Part shown: piece by piece, positions 6,599 through 15,790 of the stretch
Layout of the letters: the number at the start of each line of letters is the position of its first letter
Numbering within the stretch: position 1 is the first letter of the stretch
DNA from: an uncultured Blautia sp.
GTDB lineage: Bacteria > Bacillota > Clostridia > Lachnospirales > Lachnospiraceae
Assembly (NCBI RefSeq): GCF_934424005.1
Contig: NZ_CAKRXI010000046.1
Coordinates: forward strand, 1-19,188
Reading direction: 5' to 3'
Length of the DNA: 19,188 nt
The notes under the pieces: generated by a model
Seen by the model: only the letters and a program-made list of their open reading frames with translations
The model's database searches: none
Told to the model about the DNA's origin: nothing
Translations under genes and position numbers: made by a program

Positions 6599-7434
6599 TG
6601 GAAAATAAAAAGAAAAGTCCTGTTGCGACTATTATATTGACAATTATCTGCATTCTCTGGATGTATCCTATCGTACTGATTCTGCTCAATTCTCTGAAAA
6701 AAGAAGCAGCTATCACTACTTCCGGAGTATTCAGCCTTCCAACCAGTGAAACATGGAATGGTGTTGCAAACTTTGTAGCGAGTGTTACACAGATGGATTT
6801 CCTGAAATCTTTCTGGTACAGCCTTGTTATTTCTGTAATGTCTGTAGTACTTATCATGTTATGCTGTTCAATGGCAGCATGGTATATCGTTCGTGTAAAT
6901 GGAAAACTGTCAAAGATGTTTTACTATCTTTGTGTATTCAGTATGGTAGTACCTTTCCAGATGGTTATGTTTACACTGGCAAAAACAGCAGATACCTTAA
7001 AACTGAATAATCCATACAACATCTGCATTATTTATCTTGGATTTGGTGCAGGACTGGCAGTATTTATGTTTACAGGATTTGTAAAAGGTATTCCGCTTGA
7101 GATTGAGGAAGCAGCTTTGATTGATGGATGTAGTCCATTGCAGGTATTTTTTAAGGTTTTGATTCCGATATTAAAACCAACAATAATTTCTACAGCGATT
7201 CTGGAACTGATGTGGGTATGGAACGATTACCTTCTGCCAACACTGGTTCTCGATATTAAAAAATATAAAACGATTCCGATGGCAGTCCAGTATTTCCGTG
7301 GCAGCTTCGGACATGTACAGATGGGACCGATGATGGCAAGTATTATGATCGATATCATTCCGATCATCATCGTATATCTGGTTTGCCAGAAGTACATTAT
7401 TGAAGGTGTTGTAGCTGGTGCCGTAAAAGGCTGA
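6598..7434 (+). CDS. Carbohydrate ABC transporter permease, MalG/MsmG type
   Basis: The 278-aa partner permease begins MENKKKSPVA and has six membrane helices (about 9-31, 74-96, 109-129, 143-163, 195-214 and 246-265). The EAA loop is EEAALIDGCSPLQVFFKVLIP at residues 169-190, followed by the usual LMWVWNDYLLP signature of MalG-type subunits. The ribosome site AAGGAGG lies inside the end of the upstream permease gene. No ATPase gene follows; in Firmicutes such CUT1 importers generally use a shared MsmX/MsiK-type ATPase encoded elsewhere. A hairpin with a short T stretch ends the importer operon after this gene. Confidence 0.93.
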   Translation: MENKKKSPVATIILTIICILWMYPIVLILLNSLKKEAAITTSGVFSLPTSETWNGVANFVASVTQMDFLKSFWYSLVISVMSVVLIMLCCSMAAWYIVRVNGKLSKMFYYLCVFSMVVPFQMVMFTLAKTADTLKLNNPYNICIIYLGFGAGLAVFMFTGFVKGIPLEIEEAALIDGCSPLQVFFKVLIPILKPTIISTAILELMWVWNDYLLPTLVLDIKKYKTIPMAVQYFRGSFGHVQMGPMMASIMIDIIPIIIVYLVCQKYIIEGVVAGAVKG

Positions 7435-7478
7435 TCACAGGCTGCTGTGAACAGTAACGATCAAAACAAATATTATTA

Positions 7479-7509
7479 AGTCTCCGGGAAGTATTTTCCG
7501 GAGGCTTTG
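7479..7509 (+). terminator. Terminator-like hairpin after the importer operon
   Basis: A 12-bp stem (7479-7490 with 7495-7506, containing two G-U pairs) closes a GUAU loop and is followed by only TTT. It should stop or reduce read-through into the regulator genes. The short tail makes termination leaky. Confidence 0.6.
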
Positions 7510-7512
7510 TGC

Positions 7513-7518
7513 TATAAT
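7513..7518 (+). promoter_or_regulatory. -10 box of the regulator operon
   Basis: TATAAT at 7513-7518 lies 34 bases before the regulator start. The -35 position (AGTATT at 7490-7495) falls in the terminator hairpin and does not match consensus. A small inverted repeat ACACA-N6-TGTGT (7521-7536) follows. Expression is probably weak or activated. Confidence 0.45.
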
Positions 7519-7552
7519 AAACACAGATTATTGTGTAACAAGGGGGATGAAA

Positions 7553-9082
7553 ATGACAAATGTTCTGATTGTAGATGATGAAAAAATAGAGCGAGAGGGT
7601 CTGAAATATCTCTTATCCAGAGAAGAGGGAGAAAGAAAGATATTTGAAGCTTCCAATGGAAAACAGGCACTTCAGATGATTCGAAGCGAAGATATCCAGC
7701 TTTTGCTGACCGATATCAAAATGCCACATATGGATGGACTGGAGCTTACCAGACGTGCAAAAGAAGAAAATCCATCGTTACAGATTATAATTTTCAGTGG
7801 TTATAGTGATTTTACATTTGCGCAGGAAGCGATTCGCTATGGGGTGACAGAATATATCCTGAAACCGGTGAATCCGGATGATTTTCATAAGGTGATCCAA
7901 AAGTCAGAAAAAGAAATTGAGAGCAGAAAGAAAAAAGAAAGTCGTGAGATCAAAGAGAAAAATTTTCTGCAACAGTATTTTCTGCAAAATTATCTTTACT
8001 CCGGCAAGGTAGAAATGCTGGAAAAAGCAAAAGATATGATCGATCTGGAAAAATGGAATGGCTGGCATTGTGGAATCCTGCTTGAATCCGATGTCGCTTT
8101 TTTTGATACAGCTGAAGAGACTCTGGAAGAGGAAATTCAGAAAGAGTTGAGAAGAGTATGCTTTTATCTGAATTTGAATGCAAGACAGTCGCTGCTGCTC
8201 TTTCAGGATGTATATTGCGATTATCAGCTGGTGGCAAATCATCTTTATAATTTTATGAAACGAAAATACAGAGACAGTTTTTATCTGGCAGTCAGCCGTA
8301 AATTTGAAGGTTGTGAGTGTCTGCCGGAAATCCTTGAGCAGCTGGAACAGCAGATGGAAGAGAAATTTTATCATCCGGAAAAACATGTTTTTTCAAATGA
8401 AGATGATGTATTGAAACTGTCGGTGGGAGAAGTGCAGGATTCGCAGATCATGCAGATGATTTCAGAAGACATCACGCGAAAAGATACAGATCAGCTGAGA
8501 AAACATTTTGCCTGCCTGAAAGAAAAATATCATGATAATACGCATTATTCCGCAATGTATATCAAATTTGTTTTTTCGAATGTCATTCAGGAACTGTTTC
8601 AGGAAAATCAGTTTTCAGGAGAGAGACGTCTTGAGCATGAGATAGAAAGACTCTATAACTGTAGAAATATCATGGAAATCCTGGAAGTGACAGAAGACAA
8701 TATCAAAGAATACGAAGCTTTTCTGGAGCGTTCTATGAGCAGCTCCAGAAACGAAGTCGCAGCAGTCAAAAATTATATTTATCAGCATTATGAAGAAGAT
8801 CTGAATCTTGAAATGCTGGCAGAAAAAGTCTATCTGTCTTCCGGATACCTGAGCTTTATTTTTAAGAAAGAAACAGGTATGAATCTGAACCGTTATATTC
8901 GTGTTTTTCGTATGGAAAAGGCAAAAGAACTTCTGTGCAGCACAAATATGAAGGTGGCACAGGTCAGTGAACGTGTTGGTTTTGCAAATGTTTCTTATTT
9001 CTGCAGAAGTTTCCGGGAATATTACGGAAGCAGTCCGGAATCATACAGGAAAGGAACCGGAGAGGATGAACAGACTTCGTAA
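7553..9082 (+). CDS. YesN-type response regulator with AraC DNA-binding domain
   Basis: The 509-aa protein has a receiver domain at residues 1-120 (VLIVDDEKIEREG, phospho-acceptor Asp54 in TDIKMPHMDG, conserved FSGYSDFTFAQEAI and LKPVNPDDF). A long middle region (120-400) has no clear family. A C-terminal AraC-type double helix-turn-helix occupies about 405-500 (EDLNLEMLAEKVYLSSGYLSFIFKKE and VAQVSERVGFANVSYFCRSF). Phosphorylated YesN-type proteins activate sugar-uptake promoters. The start at 7553 is chosen because AGGGGG at 7541-7546 is six bases upstream; the ATG at 7547 touches that site. It overlaps the kinase gene by 17 bases. The importer promoter upstream is the obvious target. Confidence 0.92.
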   Translation: MTNVLIVDDEKIEREGLKYLLSREEGERKIFEASNGKQALQMIRSEDIQLLLTDIKMPHMDGLELTRRAKEENPSLQIIIFSGYSDFTFAQEAIRYGVTEYILKPVNPDDFHKVIQKSEKEIESRKKKESREIKEKNFLQQYFLQNYLYSGKVEMLEKAKDMIDLEKWNGWHCGILLESDVAFFDTAEETLEEEIQKELRRVCFYLNLNARQSLLLFQDVYCDYQLVANHLYNFMKRKYRDSFYLAVSRKFEGCECLPEILEQLEQQMEEKFYHPEKHVFSNEDDVLKLSVGEVQDSQIMQMISEDITRKDTDQLRKHFACLKEKYHDNTHYSAMYIKFVFSNVIQELFQENQFSGERRLEHEIERLYNCRNIMEILEVTEDNIKEYEAFLERSMSSSRNEVAAVKNYIYQHYEEDLNLEMLAEKVYLSSGYLSFIFKKETGMNLNRYIRVFRMEKAKELLCSTNMKVAQVSERVGFANVSYFCRSFREYYGSSPESYRKGTGEDEQTS

Positions 9083-10769
9083 GATATTCAAAAATATGAA
9101 GTATCGCCATAAACTGACGATCCTTCTTGTAGTTACAAGCCTGGTACCGATGACAGTACTTGCCTGGTACAGTCACAACAGGCTGAGCACCATGGTCCGC
9201 AGCAGCGAACTGGAAGATATGCAGTCGATTATGGAACAGACAAAAGAGAGTATTGACAGCCAAACGGCGGTTTATACCAGCCTTCTCAATTATATGACCT
9301 ATTCACCAGATATTGAGGAAATCATTAAGGAAAAAAATATCGATAATTATACGGCGTATGAGAAATATACAGAAATAGCGGATCCACTTTTGTCTGTACC
9401 AAAATCATATCATGACGCGATCAACAGAATCCAGCTTTTTGCGGACAGTATCCAGGTGGAGCATGAGTATACGCTTGTTCCACTCGATAAGATGAAAGAA
9501 GAGTGGTGGAGTGAAGGACTGAAAGATGATGTGCGTATTCAGTGGAGAGTTGATCAGGATCGTAAAGAAGTTGCAGCAGTACGTATGATCTATAATGAGC
9601 AGAAGCTGGATGCAGTTCTGTGCATTTCTCTGGATTATAATAAAATCTTTCAGCCACTGACCAATATCCTCACGCAAGAAAATGGTGGAATTGTTGCAGA
9701 TAAAAACGGCACAGTTCTCTATAACAAAACCGGTCTGACAAATCTGGAATTTGATAAATCTGAAAAAGTGGATTCCATGATTCAGAAAATCAGCCAGTCC
9801 TGTGCATATACAAAGACCGAGAGTGAAGAAAACGAATGGGTATTTTATCTTTATAAGAGTCAGGATGCGATATCAGGTTCTGTACGAAGACTGCTGATGG
9901 AAGAGATTCCGCTGATTGTGGCCTGTGGTCTGATCATTCTGTTTCTGGGAATGTCATTTTCAAGAATTTTTACAAGAAAAATTGAAGAATTGACGAAAAA
10001 TATGGACCAGGTAAATCATGGAAGCCGTGAAGTTACAGTCAACAGTGATTCGGAAGATGAAGTAGGAATTCTTGTTAACAGTTTCCGTAATATGATGGAT
10101 GAGATTAACCGCCTGATCGACGAAGTATATGTCAATAAGATTGCGTTGAAAGAATATGAACTGAAAGCCCTTCAGGCCCAGATCAATCCACATTTCTTAT
10201 ATAACACACTGTCGATGATGAACTGGATGGCGATTCGAAGTAACCAGATGGAGATCAGTAAGGTTACCCTGGCACTATCTACTTTTTACAGAACCGCATT
10301 AAGCAAAGGTGAAGATGTAGTTACGGTAGAAAACTGTATTCAGAATATGGAAGCATATCTGGAGATCCAGCTTACGATGCATGATCATAATTTCTCGGTA
10401 GATTGGGATATTGATCCGACAATAAAAAATGAAAAAATGCCGAAGCTTCTTCTTCAGCCGGTTGTCGAAAATGCGATCGAACACGGGCTTGATGAAAAAG
10501 AGGATGGTGATAAAAAAATTTTCCTGTCTTTTAAAGGCAAGGGGGATGATGTAGAGATCACTGTCCGTGATAATGGACTTGGTATGGAACAGGAAAAAGC
10601 AGAAACTCTGGTAACTTATCAGGCAAAAGGATATGGCCTTAAGAATGTAAATGACCGTATCCGGCTTCTTTATGGAGAGAATTACGGAATTCATATTTTC
10701 AGTTCACCGGACGAAGGTACGACTGTTATCATGAAATTTCCGAAGGAGGGCAGAGAGAATGAAGAGTAA
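9066..10769 (+). CDS. YesM/LytS-type sensor histidine kinase
   Basis: The 567-aa membrane kinase has a basic N-terminus, one helix at about 17-35, an extracytoplasmic sensor region of about 240 residues, a second helix at about 281-300 and a HAMP linker at 303-355. The His_kinase (pfam06580) phospho-acceptor is His376 in QINPHFLYNTL. The HATPase domain shows LLQPVVENAIEHGL, DNGLGM and GYGLKNVNDRIRLLYG. The partner is the overlapping upstream regulator. The start at 9066 (MNRLRKIFKN) is preferred because upstream in-frame codons lie wholly within the regulator gene and AAGGA is ten bases before it. The last 11 bases overlap the lipoprotein gene, so regulator, kinase and lipoprotein are made as one unit. 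Confidence 0.93.
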   Translation: MNRLRKIFKNMKYRHKLTILLVVTSLVPMTVLAWYSHNRLSTMVRSSELEDMQSIMEQTKESIDSQTAVYTSLLNYMTYSPDIEEIIKEKNIDNYTAYEKYTEIADPLLSVPKSYHDAINRIQLFADSIQVEHEYTLVPLDKMKEEWWSEGLKDDVRIQWRVDQDRKEVAAVRMIYNEQKLDAVLCISLDYNKIFQPLTNILTQENGGIVADKNGTVLYNKTGLTNLEFDKSEKVDSMIQKISQSCAYTKTESEENEWVFYLYKSQDAISGSVRRLLMEEIPLIVACGLIILFLGMSFSRIFTRKIEELTKNMDQVNHGSREVTVNSDSEDEVGILVNSFRNMMDEINRLIDEVYVNKIALKEYELKALQAQINPHFLYNTLSMMNWMAIRSNQMEISKVTLALSTFYRTALSKGEDVVTVENCIQNMEAYLEIQLTMHDHNFSVDWDIDPTIKNEKMPKLLLQPVVENAIEHGLDEKEDGDKKIFLSFKGKGDDVEITVRDNGLGMEQEKAETLVTYQAKGYGLKNVNDRIRLLYGENYGIHIFSSPDEGTTVIMKFPKEGRENEE

Positions 10770-12456
10770 ATGGAAAAAACTGCCTGTTGTTCTGATAGGA
10801 ATCATAGCTATAGCTGTCTGCGGATGCAGCAGTGATTCACAAAAGCTGAATCAGAAAAAATCATCGGCAGCAAAAGAAAATACGGAATCTACAGAGACAG
10901 TCCGTACCGGTACCTGGGAAACAGCTGCGCAGACTCCTTATGGTGCTTATCCTGAACTTGTAACGTATACTTTAGGGCAAATGAGTGGTGCGAATAATTC
11001 AAATCTTCCGGATGGAAACACCTATGACGACAATGGTTACACTCGTTATCTCAGAAAAATACTGAATATTCAGAATAAAAATGTCTACATGGAACGGGAA
11101 GACCGATATGATGAATTTGTGAACATTCTTGTAAAAGACCAGACGCTGCCGGATGTACTGGTGGTTTCGGACAGAGAAACACTCAAAGAACTGGTTGATA
11201 ATGATCTTGTGGAAGATCTGAGCGAAGTATATGAGAATTGCACTTCAGAAAGAATCAAAGAGATGTTTGAGAGCTATGGAAGCGGTCTTCTGGATTCTGT
11301 GCGATTTAATGGAAAACTGATGGCAATTCCGGAGACTGTTACAGATCATGGTCCGCGTCTGATGTGGCTGCGTAAGGACTGGATGGATAAGCTTGGTCTT
11401 GAAAATCCGAAAACACTGGAAGATGCATTTGACATAGTAGAAAAATTTGTCCAGAATAAAATGGGTGCGGAGGATGGAGAAGACCCGATCGGACTCGTTT
11501 GTGATACAGATCTGGTGGGAACTACCAGCTCTAATTATTCAGTAGATCCTGTTTTTGATAAATTTGGAGCCAGTCCACAAAGGTGGGTAAATCAAAATGG
11601 TAAGATCGTGTATGGTTCCGTAACAGAAGAAACAAAAAATGCACTGAGTTATCTGCATGAACTCTATGAACGTGGTGTGTTGGATAAGAATTTTGCATTG
11701 CGTGCGCAGAATAACCTCAGAGATCTGGTGATAAATGGAAAATGTGGAGCTTTTTTTGGCCTGTGGTGGACACCGAACAATCCACTGATGGATGTTTATG
11801 AGACAGACAAAGAGGCAAACTGGCAGCCTTTTTATCTACAGCCGACAGACTGGCAGAATGTCTATGATACTTTTCAGGATAATAAATATGTTGTTGTACG
11901 CAAAGGATATGAGCATCCGGAAATTGTAATGAAGATAATCAGTGTATTGTTTGATTATAGCAGATATGAAGCCAAGGATGCGGATGAGGTAAATGATTAT
12001 TTTGCTCTTAACGTAGAGCCGACAGCCAGACCGCTGGTCATCAATGTCGATTATAACGAGGCGACATTTCAGATCACAAAAGATATCCAGAGTGTAATGA
12101 GCGGCATGCGAAAAGAAGAAGATTTAAGTGCAATTGAAAAATCTTATTACGATGCAGCAGAAAAATTTATTCAGGGAAGATCAGAAACGCCGGAAGACTG
12201 GGCAGCATATGAATCCAGACTTGCAGCAGTTGGAAGGTTGATAGAAGGAAACTACAGGTCAACAGCCAAAAGATACCTGGATGATGCAGACGGTGAAATA
12301 CCGAAGTCTCTTCAGCAGCTTGAAAAAGACACTTTCATTCAGATCATCATGGGTGTAAAACCAATTACTTACTTTGACACTTTTGTGCAGGAATGGTATG
12401 AACAGGGCGGCGAAGAGCTGACTGAGCAGATTCGCCGCTCCAATCCAGGAGAATGA
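10759..12456 (+). CDS. Solute-binding lipoprotein of a YesMN sensing operon (LplA-like)
   Basis: The 565-aa product starts with a lipoprotein signal, IIAIAVCGCSSD, with the modified cysteine at residue 23. The mature part is a family-1 extracellular solute-binding protein of the larger LplA/YtcQ class (LPDVLVVSDRETLKELV, MAIPETVTDHGPRLMWLRKDWMD shortened here, FGLWWTPNNPL). It is unrelated in detail to the binding protein at 4351. No permease gene adjoins it, and it is locked into the kinase operon by an 11-base overlap with a good AAGGAGGG ribosome site. It may present ligand to the kinase, as XylFII does for LytS in Clostridium, or feed an importer elsewhere. The first is preferred on context only. 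Confidence 0.88.
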   Translation: MKSKWKKLPVVLIGIIAIAVCGCSSDSQKLNQKKSSAAKENTESTETVRTGTWETAAQTPYGAYPELVTYTLGQMSGANNSNLPDGNTYDDNGYTRYLRKILNIQNKNVYMEREDRYDEFVNILVKDQTLPDVLVVSDRETLKELVDNDLVEDLSEVYENCTSERIKEMFESYGSGLLDSVRFNGKLMAIPETVTDHGPRLMWLRKDWMDKLGLENPKTLEDAFDIVEKFVQNKMGAEDGEDPIGLVCDTDLVGTTSSNYSVDPVFDKFGASPQRWVNQNGKIVYGSVTEETKNALSYLHELYERGVLDKNFALRAQNNLRDLVINGKCGAFFGLWWTPNNPLMDVYETDKEANWQPFYLQPTDWQNVYDTFQDNKYVVVRKGYEHPEIVMKIISVLFDYSRYEAKDADEVNDYFALNVEPTARPLVINVDYNEATFQITKDIQSVMSGMRKEEDLSAIEKSYYDAAEKFIQGRSETPEDWAAYESRLAAVGRLIEGNYRSTAKRYLDDADGEIPKSLQQLEKDTFIQIIMGVKPITYFDTFVQEWYEQGGEELTEQIRRSNPGE

Positions 12457-14724
12457 TTATTTTCCGAGATGCCAGATATCGTCATCGTACTCTTTGATGG
12501 TTCTGTCTGAGGAGAAGAATCCGGCTTCTGCAATATTGATCAGAGTTCTGCGGCTCCATGCTTCCGGATTTACAGCATAATCACTCATTGCCTGTTCTTT
12601 GCGGACAACGTATGCATTGAAATCCGGAAGAGTCTGGAACCAGTCTTTATTTATCAGTTCGTTCTGCAGTCGTTTCAGATGTTCTTCATCTCCATATTTC
12701 AGCATTTCCTCACTGGTAAGGAAATCGATGGCACGACGAAGGTTCGGGTCAGCTTCATACCAGTCTTTTGCACAGTAGTCACCGGCTGCATAGCGGTGAA
12801 TGACCTGCTTGCTGCTCTGACCAAAGATGTAAATATTGTCATTTCCGACAGCTTCGGCAATTTCTACATTTGCACCGTCCATGGTTCCAAGAGTCAGTGC
12901 ACCGTTCAGCATGAATTTCATGTTTCCGGTTCCGGATGCTTCTTTGGATGCAAGGCTGATCTGTTCAGAAAGATCACATGCCGGAATCATTTTTTCTGCT
13001 GCAGAAACATTGTAATTTTCTACAAATGCAAGCTGCAGATATCTGGAAACTTCAGGATCCTCACTGATAACCTGTGACAGGGTCAGAAGACAATGAATGA
13101 TATCTTTGGCGATGATATAGGCAGGAGCTGCTTTTGCACCGAAGATACTTACTAATGGAGTTGCCGGAGTATGTCCTGCTTTGATCTCCAGGTATTCATG
13201 AATCAGGAAAAGCAGGTTCAGCTGCTGACGTTTGTATTCATGAAGTCGTTTGGACTGAATGGAAAACATTGCATTGGTGTTCAATTTGATTCCCTGTTTG
13301 TCTTCTAACCAGGAAGCAAGTGCTTCTTTGTTGGCTTTTTTAATACAACTGAGTTTTTTCAGAACTTCTGCATCGTCTGTATAATTCAGAAGCTTTTTCA
13401 GTTCAGAAGCATCTTTTTTGAAACCGGATCCGATCAGAGATTCAATTTCAGAGGTCAGGGCCGGATTACATTTCAGAAGCCAGCGGCGGAAGGTGATACC
13501 GTTTGTTTTATTATTAAATTTGTTCGGATACATCTGATAGAATCCTGCCAGTTCGCTTTCTTTCAGAATCTGTGTATGCAGTGTGGCAACACCGTTTGTG
13601 GAGTGAGAAAAATGAATATCCATATGTGCCATATGAACGACCTGATTCTGATCGATGATAGCAAGGGAAGGATCAGTTGTACGTGTTTTGGCAATGCTAT
13701 CCAGCTTTTCAATAATTGGCATAAGCTGAGGAACAACGGTATCGAGATAATGACGTGGCCATTTTTCCAGAGCTTCTGCAAGAATCGTATGATTGGTATA
13801 TGCACAGGTATCTGTTACGATCTGAACTGCCTCATCAAAGCTGATTCCGTGTTCCTCAAGGAGGCGGATCAGTTCCGGGATTACCATACTTGGATGTGTA
13901 TCATTGATCTGGATAGCTGCATAGTCGGCAAGGTCATGATAGTTACATCCACGTGCAGCACATTCATTGAGAATAAGCTGAGCACCGGCAGAAACCATGA
14001 AATACTGCTGATAAATACGAAGCAGTCGGCCGTCTTCATCGGAGTCGTCTGGATAAAGGAATAATGTAAGGTTTCTGGCAATGTCTTTTTTGTCAAAAGA
14101 AATTCCGTCAGCAATCACAGATTCATCTACAGAATCCAGATCAAACAGATTCAGCATATTGGTTCTGCCTTCATAGCCGGTAACAGGAAGTTTGTAGAGT
14201 CTTGCAGAATAGGTGTTTCCCGCAAGTGAAACTGGAAATACTGTATCGGTAGCTTCGGCAGCGCACTGATCAGTCAGCCAGAAATCAGGAGTTTCGTTCT
14301 GGATGTTGTTTTTGAAATTCTGATGAAAAAGTCCGCAGTGATAACGAAGACCGACACCATCGCCAGGAAAATCTAAAGTTGCAAGACTGTCAAGGAAGCA
14401 TGCGGCAAGTCGTCCAAGACCACCATTTCCAAGACTTGGTTCCGGTTCCTGCTCTTCGATATCTGCAAGAGATTTTCCGACACCGGCAAGTGTTTCACGA
14501 ACCTCATCATACAGACCAAGGTTGATCAGGTTGTTGGAAAGTAATTTTCCGATCAGAAATTCGGCAGAAATATAATACAGTTTTCTGCCAGTTACTGGTT
14601 TTATCTGTTTCTGACTCTGTTCCTGCACAAGCTTCAGAAGAGCTGTATAAAGTTCTGCGTCGGAAGCAGCTGCAATATCCTTTTGGCAAAGTTCGTTTAA
14701 TGTTGTTTTCATGGATTCACTCAT
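12457..14724 (-). CDS. glgP: Glycogen/maltodextrin phosphorylase
   Basis: This 755-aa GT35 enzyme releases glucose-1-phosphate from alpha-1,4-glucan with phosphate and pyridoxal phosphate. The PLP lysine is Lys603 within EASGTGNMKFMLNG; other signatures are YYISAEFLIGKLL, PSLGNGGLGRLAACF, QINDTHPSM, TNHTILAEALEKW and NGITFRRWL. It is somewhat shorter than E. coli MalP/GlgP (about 800 aa), in keeping with the compact clostridial form. The start is set at MSESMKT because AAAGGAG lies at the right distance; the ATG 18 bases further upstream is inside or before that site. Its stop codon abuts the stop of the convergent lipoprotein gene with no gap. The neighbourhood fits a role in using stored or imported maltodextrin. 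Confidence 0.95.
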   Translation of the reverse strand: MSESMKTTLNELCQKDIAAASDAELYTALLKLVQEQSQKQIKPVTGRKLYYISAEFLIGKLLSNNLINLGLYDEVRETLAGVGKSLADIEEQEPEPSLGNGGLGRLAACFLDSLATLDFPGDGVGLRYHCGLFHQNFKNNIQNETPDFWLTDQCAAEATDTVFPVSLAGNTYSARLYKLPVTGYEGRTNMLNLFDLDSVDESVIADGISFDKKDIARNLTLFLYPDDSDEDGRLLRIYQQYFMVSAGAQLILNECAARGCNYHDLADYAAIQINDTHPSMVIPELIRLLEEHGISFDEAVQIVTDTCAYTNHTILAEALEKWPRHYLDTVVPQLMPIIEKLDSIAKTRTTDPSLAIIDQNQVVHMAHMDIHFSHSTNGVATLHTQILKESELAGFYQMYPNKFNNKTNGITFRRWLLKCNPALTSEIESLIGSGFKKDASELKKLLNYTDDAEVLKKLSCIKKANKEALASWLEDKQGIKLNTNAMFSIQSKRLHEYKRQQLNLLFLIHEYLEIKAGHTPATPLVSIFGAKAAPAYIIAKDIIHCLLTLSQVISEDPEVSRYLQLAFVENYNVSAAEKMIPACDLSEQISLASKEASGTGNMKFMLNGALTLGTMDGANVEIAEAVGNDNIYIFGQSSKQVIHRYAAGDYCAKDWYEADPNLRRAIDFLTSEEMLKYGDEEHLKRLQNELINKDWFQTLPDFNAYVVRKEQAMSDYAVNPEAWSRRTLINIAEAGFFSSDRTIKEYDDDIWHLGK

Positions 14725-14765
14725 GTGAGTCGCTCCTTTCATATATGTAATGCTTGTAGTTTCGT

Positions 14766-14847
14766 TAACTTAGGTTGATTTAGTTATATCACAGATGTTC
14801 AGGCGTTTCTTGTCAAAAGCGAGCAAGAAATGATACTATCCTATCAT
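14766..14847. promoter_or_regulatory. Divergent control region of phosphorylase and AraC genes
   Basis: The near-palindrome TTGTCAA at 14810-14816 reads as TTGACA on the minus strand and TTGTCA on the plus strand. On the plus strand TACTAT follows after 18 bases (14834-14839). On the minus strand the nearest good -10, TATAAC (14783-14788), is 22 bases away, too far. Small inverted repeats TAACT-N11-AGTTA (14766-14786) and ATGATA-N6-TATCAT (14830-14847) flank it and could be regulator sites. Confidence 0.35.
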
Positions 14848-14861
14848 GGAGGTAGAAATAA

Positions 14862-15740
14862 ATGAAAGAAAAAGAAAGTGGTACAAAATATCAGGAAACA
14901 AAACAGCATGGCAGCCGGTTGTTTCCGTTTAATATTTATCCATGTACGATTCCATTGGATTTTCCGGCGGTTCCTTTGCACTGGCATAAGGAGATGGAAT
15001 TGATTTATATAAAAAAGGGAAAAGGGCTGATCCAGCTCGAAACAAAAAGTTTTGAAGGAGAACCAGGTGATATTTTTGTAGTAACACCTGGAACCCTTCA
15101 TGCAATTCATAGAATAAAAGGATATTCTATGGAATACGAAAATATTATCTTTGAAATGGATTTTCTGGGAGAAGGAGCAGCAGACCTCTGTGCAGGAGAA
15201 TTTCTTGTCCCGCTTGCAGCAGGAAAGTTGTTTCCTCCGGTACAGATAAAGGCGGAGGAAGAGCATTATGATTCATTAAAAAGATGTCTTATTCAGATGG
15301 AAGAATTGTGTGAAACAAAAGAAAATGCTTATGAACTCGGAGTGAAAGCAGCAGTTTTGCAGATTATATTTCTTCTTATAAGAATGTATCCATCCAGAGA
15401 AATCGTGTCTTCTCCGGATAGGGAGCAATTGAAAGAAGTACTGCAGGAAATCAGTGTTAAAAGCAGTGAGAATCTTTCAGTAGCAGACATGGCGAAATTC
15501 TGTGGCTGGAGCAGCAGTCACTTCATGCGTTGGTTCAAAAAGATGACGGGAGACAGTTTTACTTCATATGTAAATGACCGGAGACTTGCGGAGGCAGCAG
15601 AGGCATTGCGCCAGACTGATGATAAAATATTGACAATCTCACAGGATGCAGGATTCACGAATCTGTCAAATTTTAATCGTCAATTTAAAAAACGATATGG
15701 AGTTACGCCGAGAGAGTATCGGGAAATGATAGGAATTTAA
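14862..15740 (+). CDS. AraC-family transcriptional regulator with cupin sensor
   Basis: The 292-aa protein has an N-terminal AraC-type cupin domain (about 25-160; VPLHWHKEMELIYIKKGKG, with His40 and His42, then GDIFVVTPGTLHAI). A C-terminal HTH_18 domain spans about 190-290 (LSVADMAKFCGWSSSHFMRWFKK; ILTISQDAGFTNLSNFNRQFKK; RYGVTPREYRE). Regulators of this build usually bind a sugar or glycoside in the cupin pocket and switch a neighbouring catabolic gene. Here the divergent phosphorylase is the closest candidate, but no ligand can be named. The start follows GGAGGT at 14848-14853. The gene is followed by its own terminator. Confidence 0.9.
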   Translation: MKEKESGTKYQETKQHGSRLFPFNIYPCTIPLDFPAVPLHWHKEMELIYIKKGKGLIQLETKSFEGEPGDIFVVTPGTLHAIHRIKGYSMEYENIIFEMDFLGEGAADLCAGEFLVPLAAGKLFPPVQIKAEEEHYDSLKRCLIQMEELCETKENAYELGVKAAVLQIIFLLIRMYPSREIVSSPDREQLKEVLQEISVKSSENLSVADMAKFCGWSSSHFMRWFKKMTGDSFTSYVNDRRLAEAAEALRQTDDKILTISQDAGFTNLSNFNRQFKKRYGVTPREYREMIGI

Positions 15741-15741
15741 A

Positions 15742-15790
15742 GATTTTGTTAAAATCAGAACATATTTTCGAATATGTGCTTCTTCTTATT
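15742..15790 (+). terminator. Terminator of the AraC-family gene
   Basis: Two small hairpins follow the stop codon: GATTTT-N3-AAAATC (15742-15756) and ACATATT-TTCG-AATATGT (15760-15777). The second, with a stable UUCG loop, is followed by a U-rich stretch (CTTCTTCTTATT). Confidence 0.6.

Noticed and set aside
7904..8386. Long minus-strand open frame within the YesN-type regulator gene
   Set aside because: It is antisense to a clearly recognised gene, has no ribosome site and a composition expected from the reverse of AT-rich coding DNA.
14725..14742. Six-residue longer phosphorylase start
   Set aside because: The extension encodes the ribosome binding site of the better-placed internal ATG.
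14783..14816. Conventional promoter for the phosphorylase (TTGACA with TATAAC)
   Set aside because: The 22-base spacer is too long for sigma-A; kept only as a low-confidence control region.
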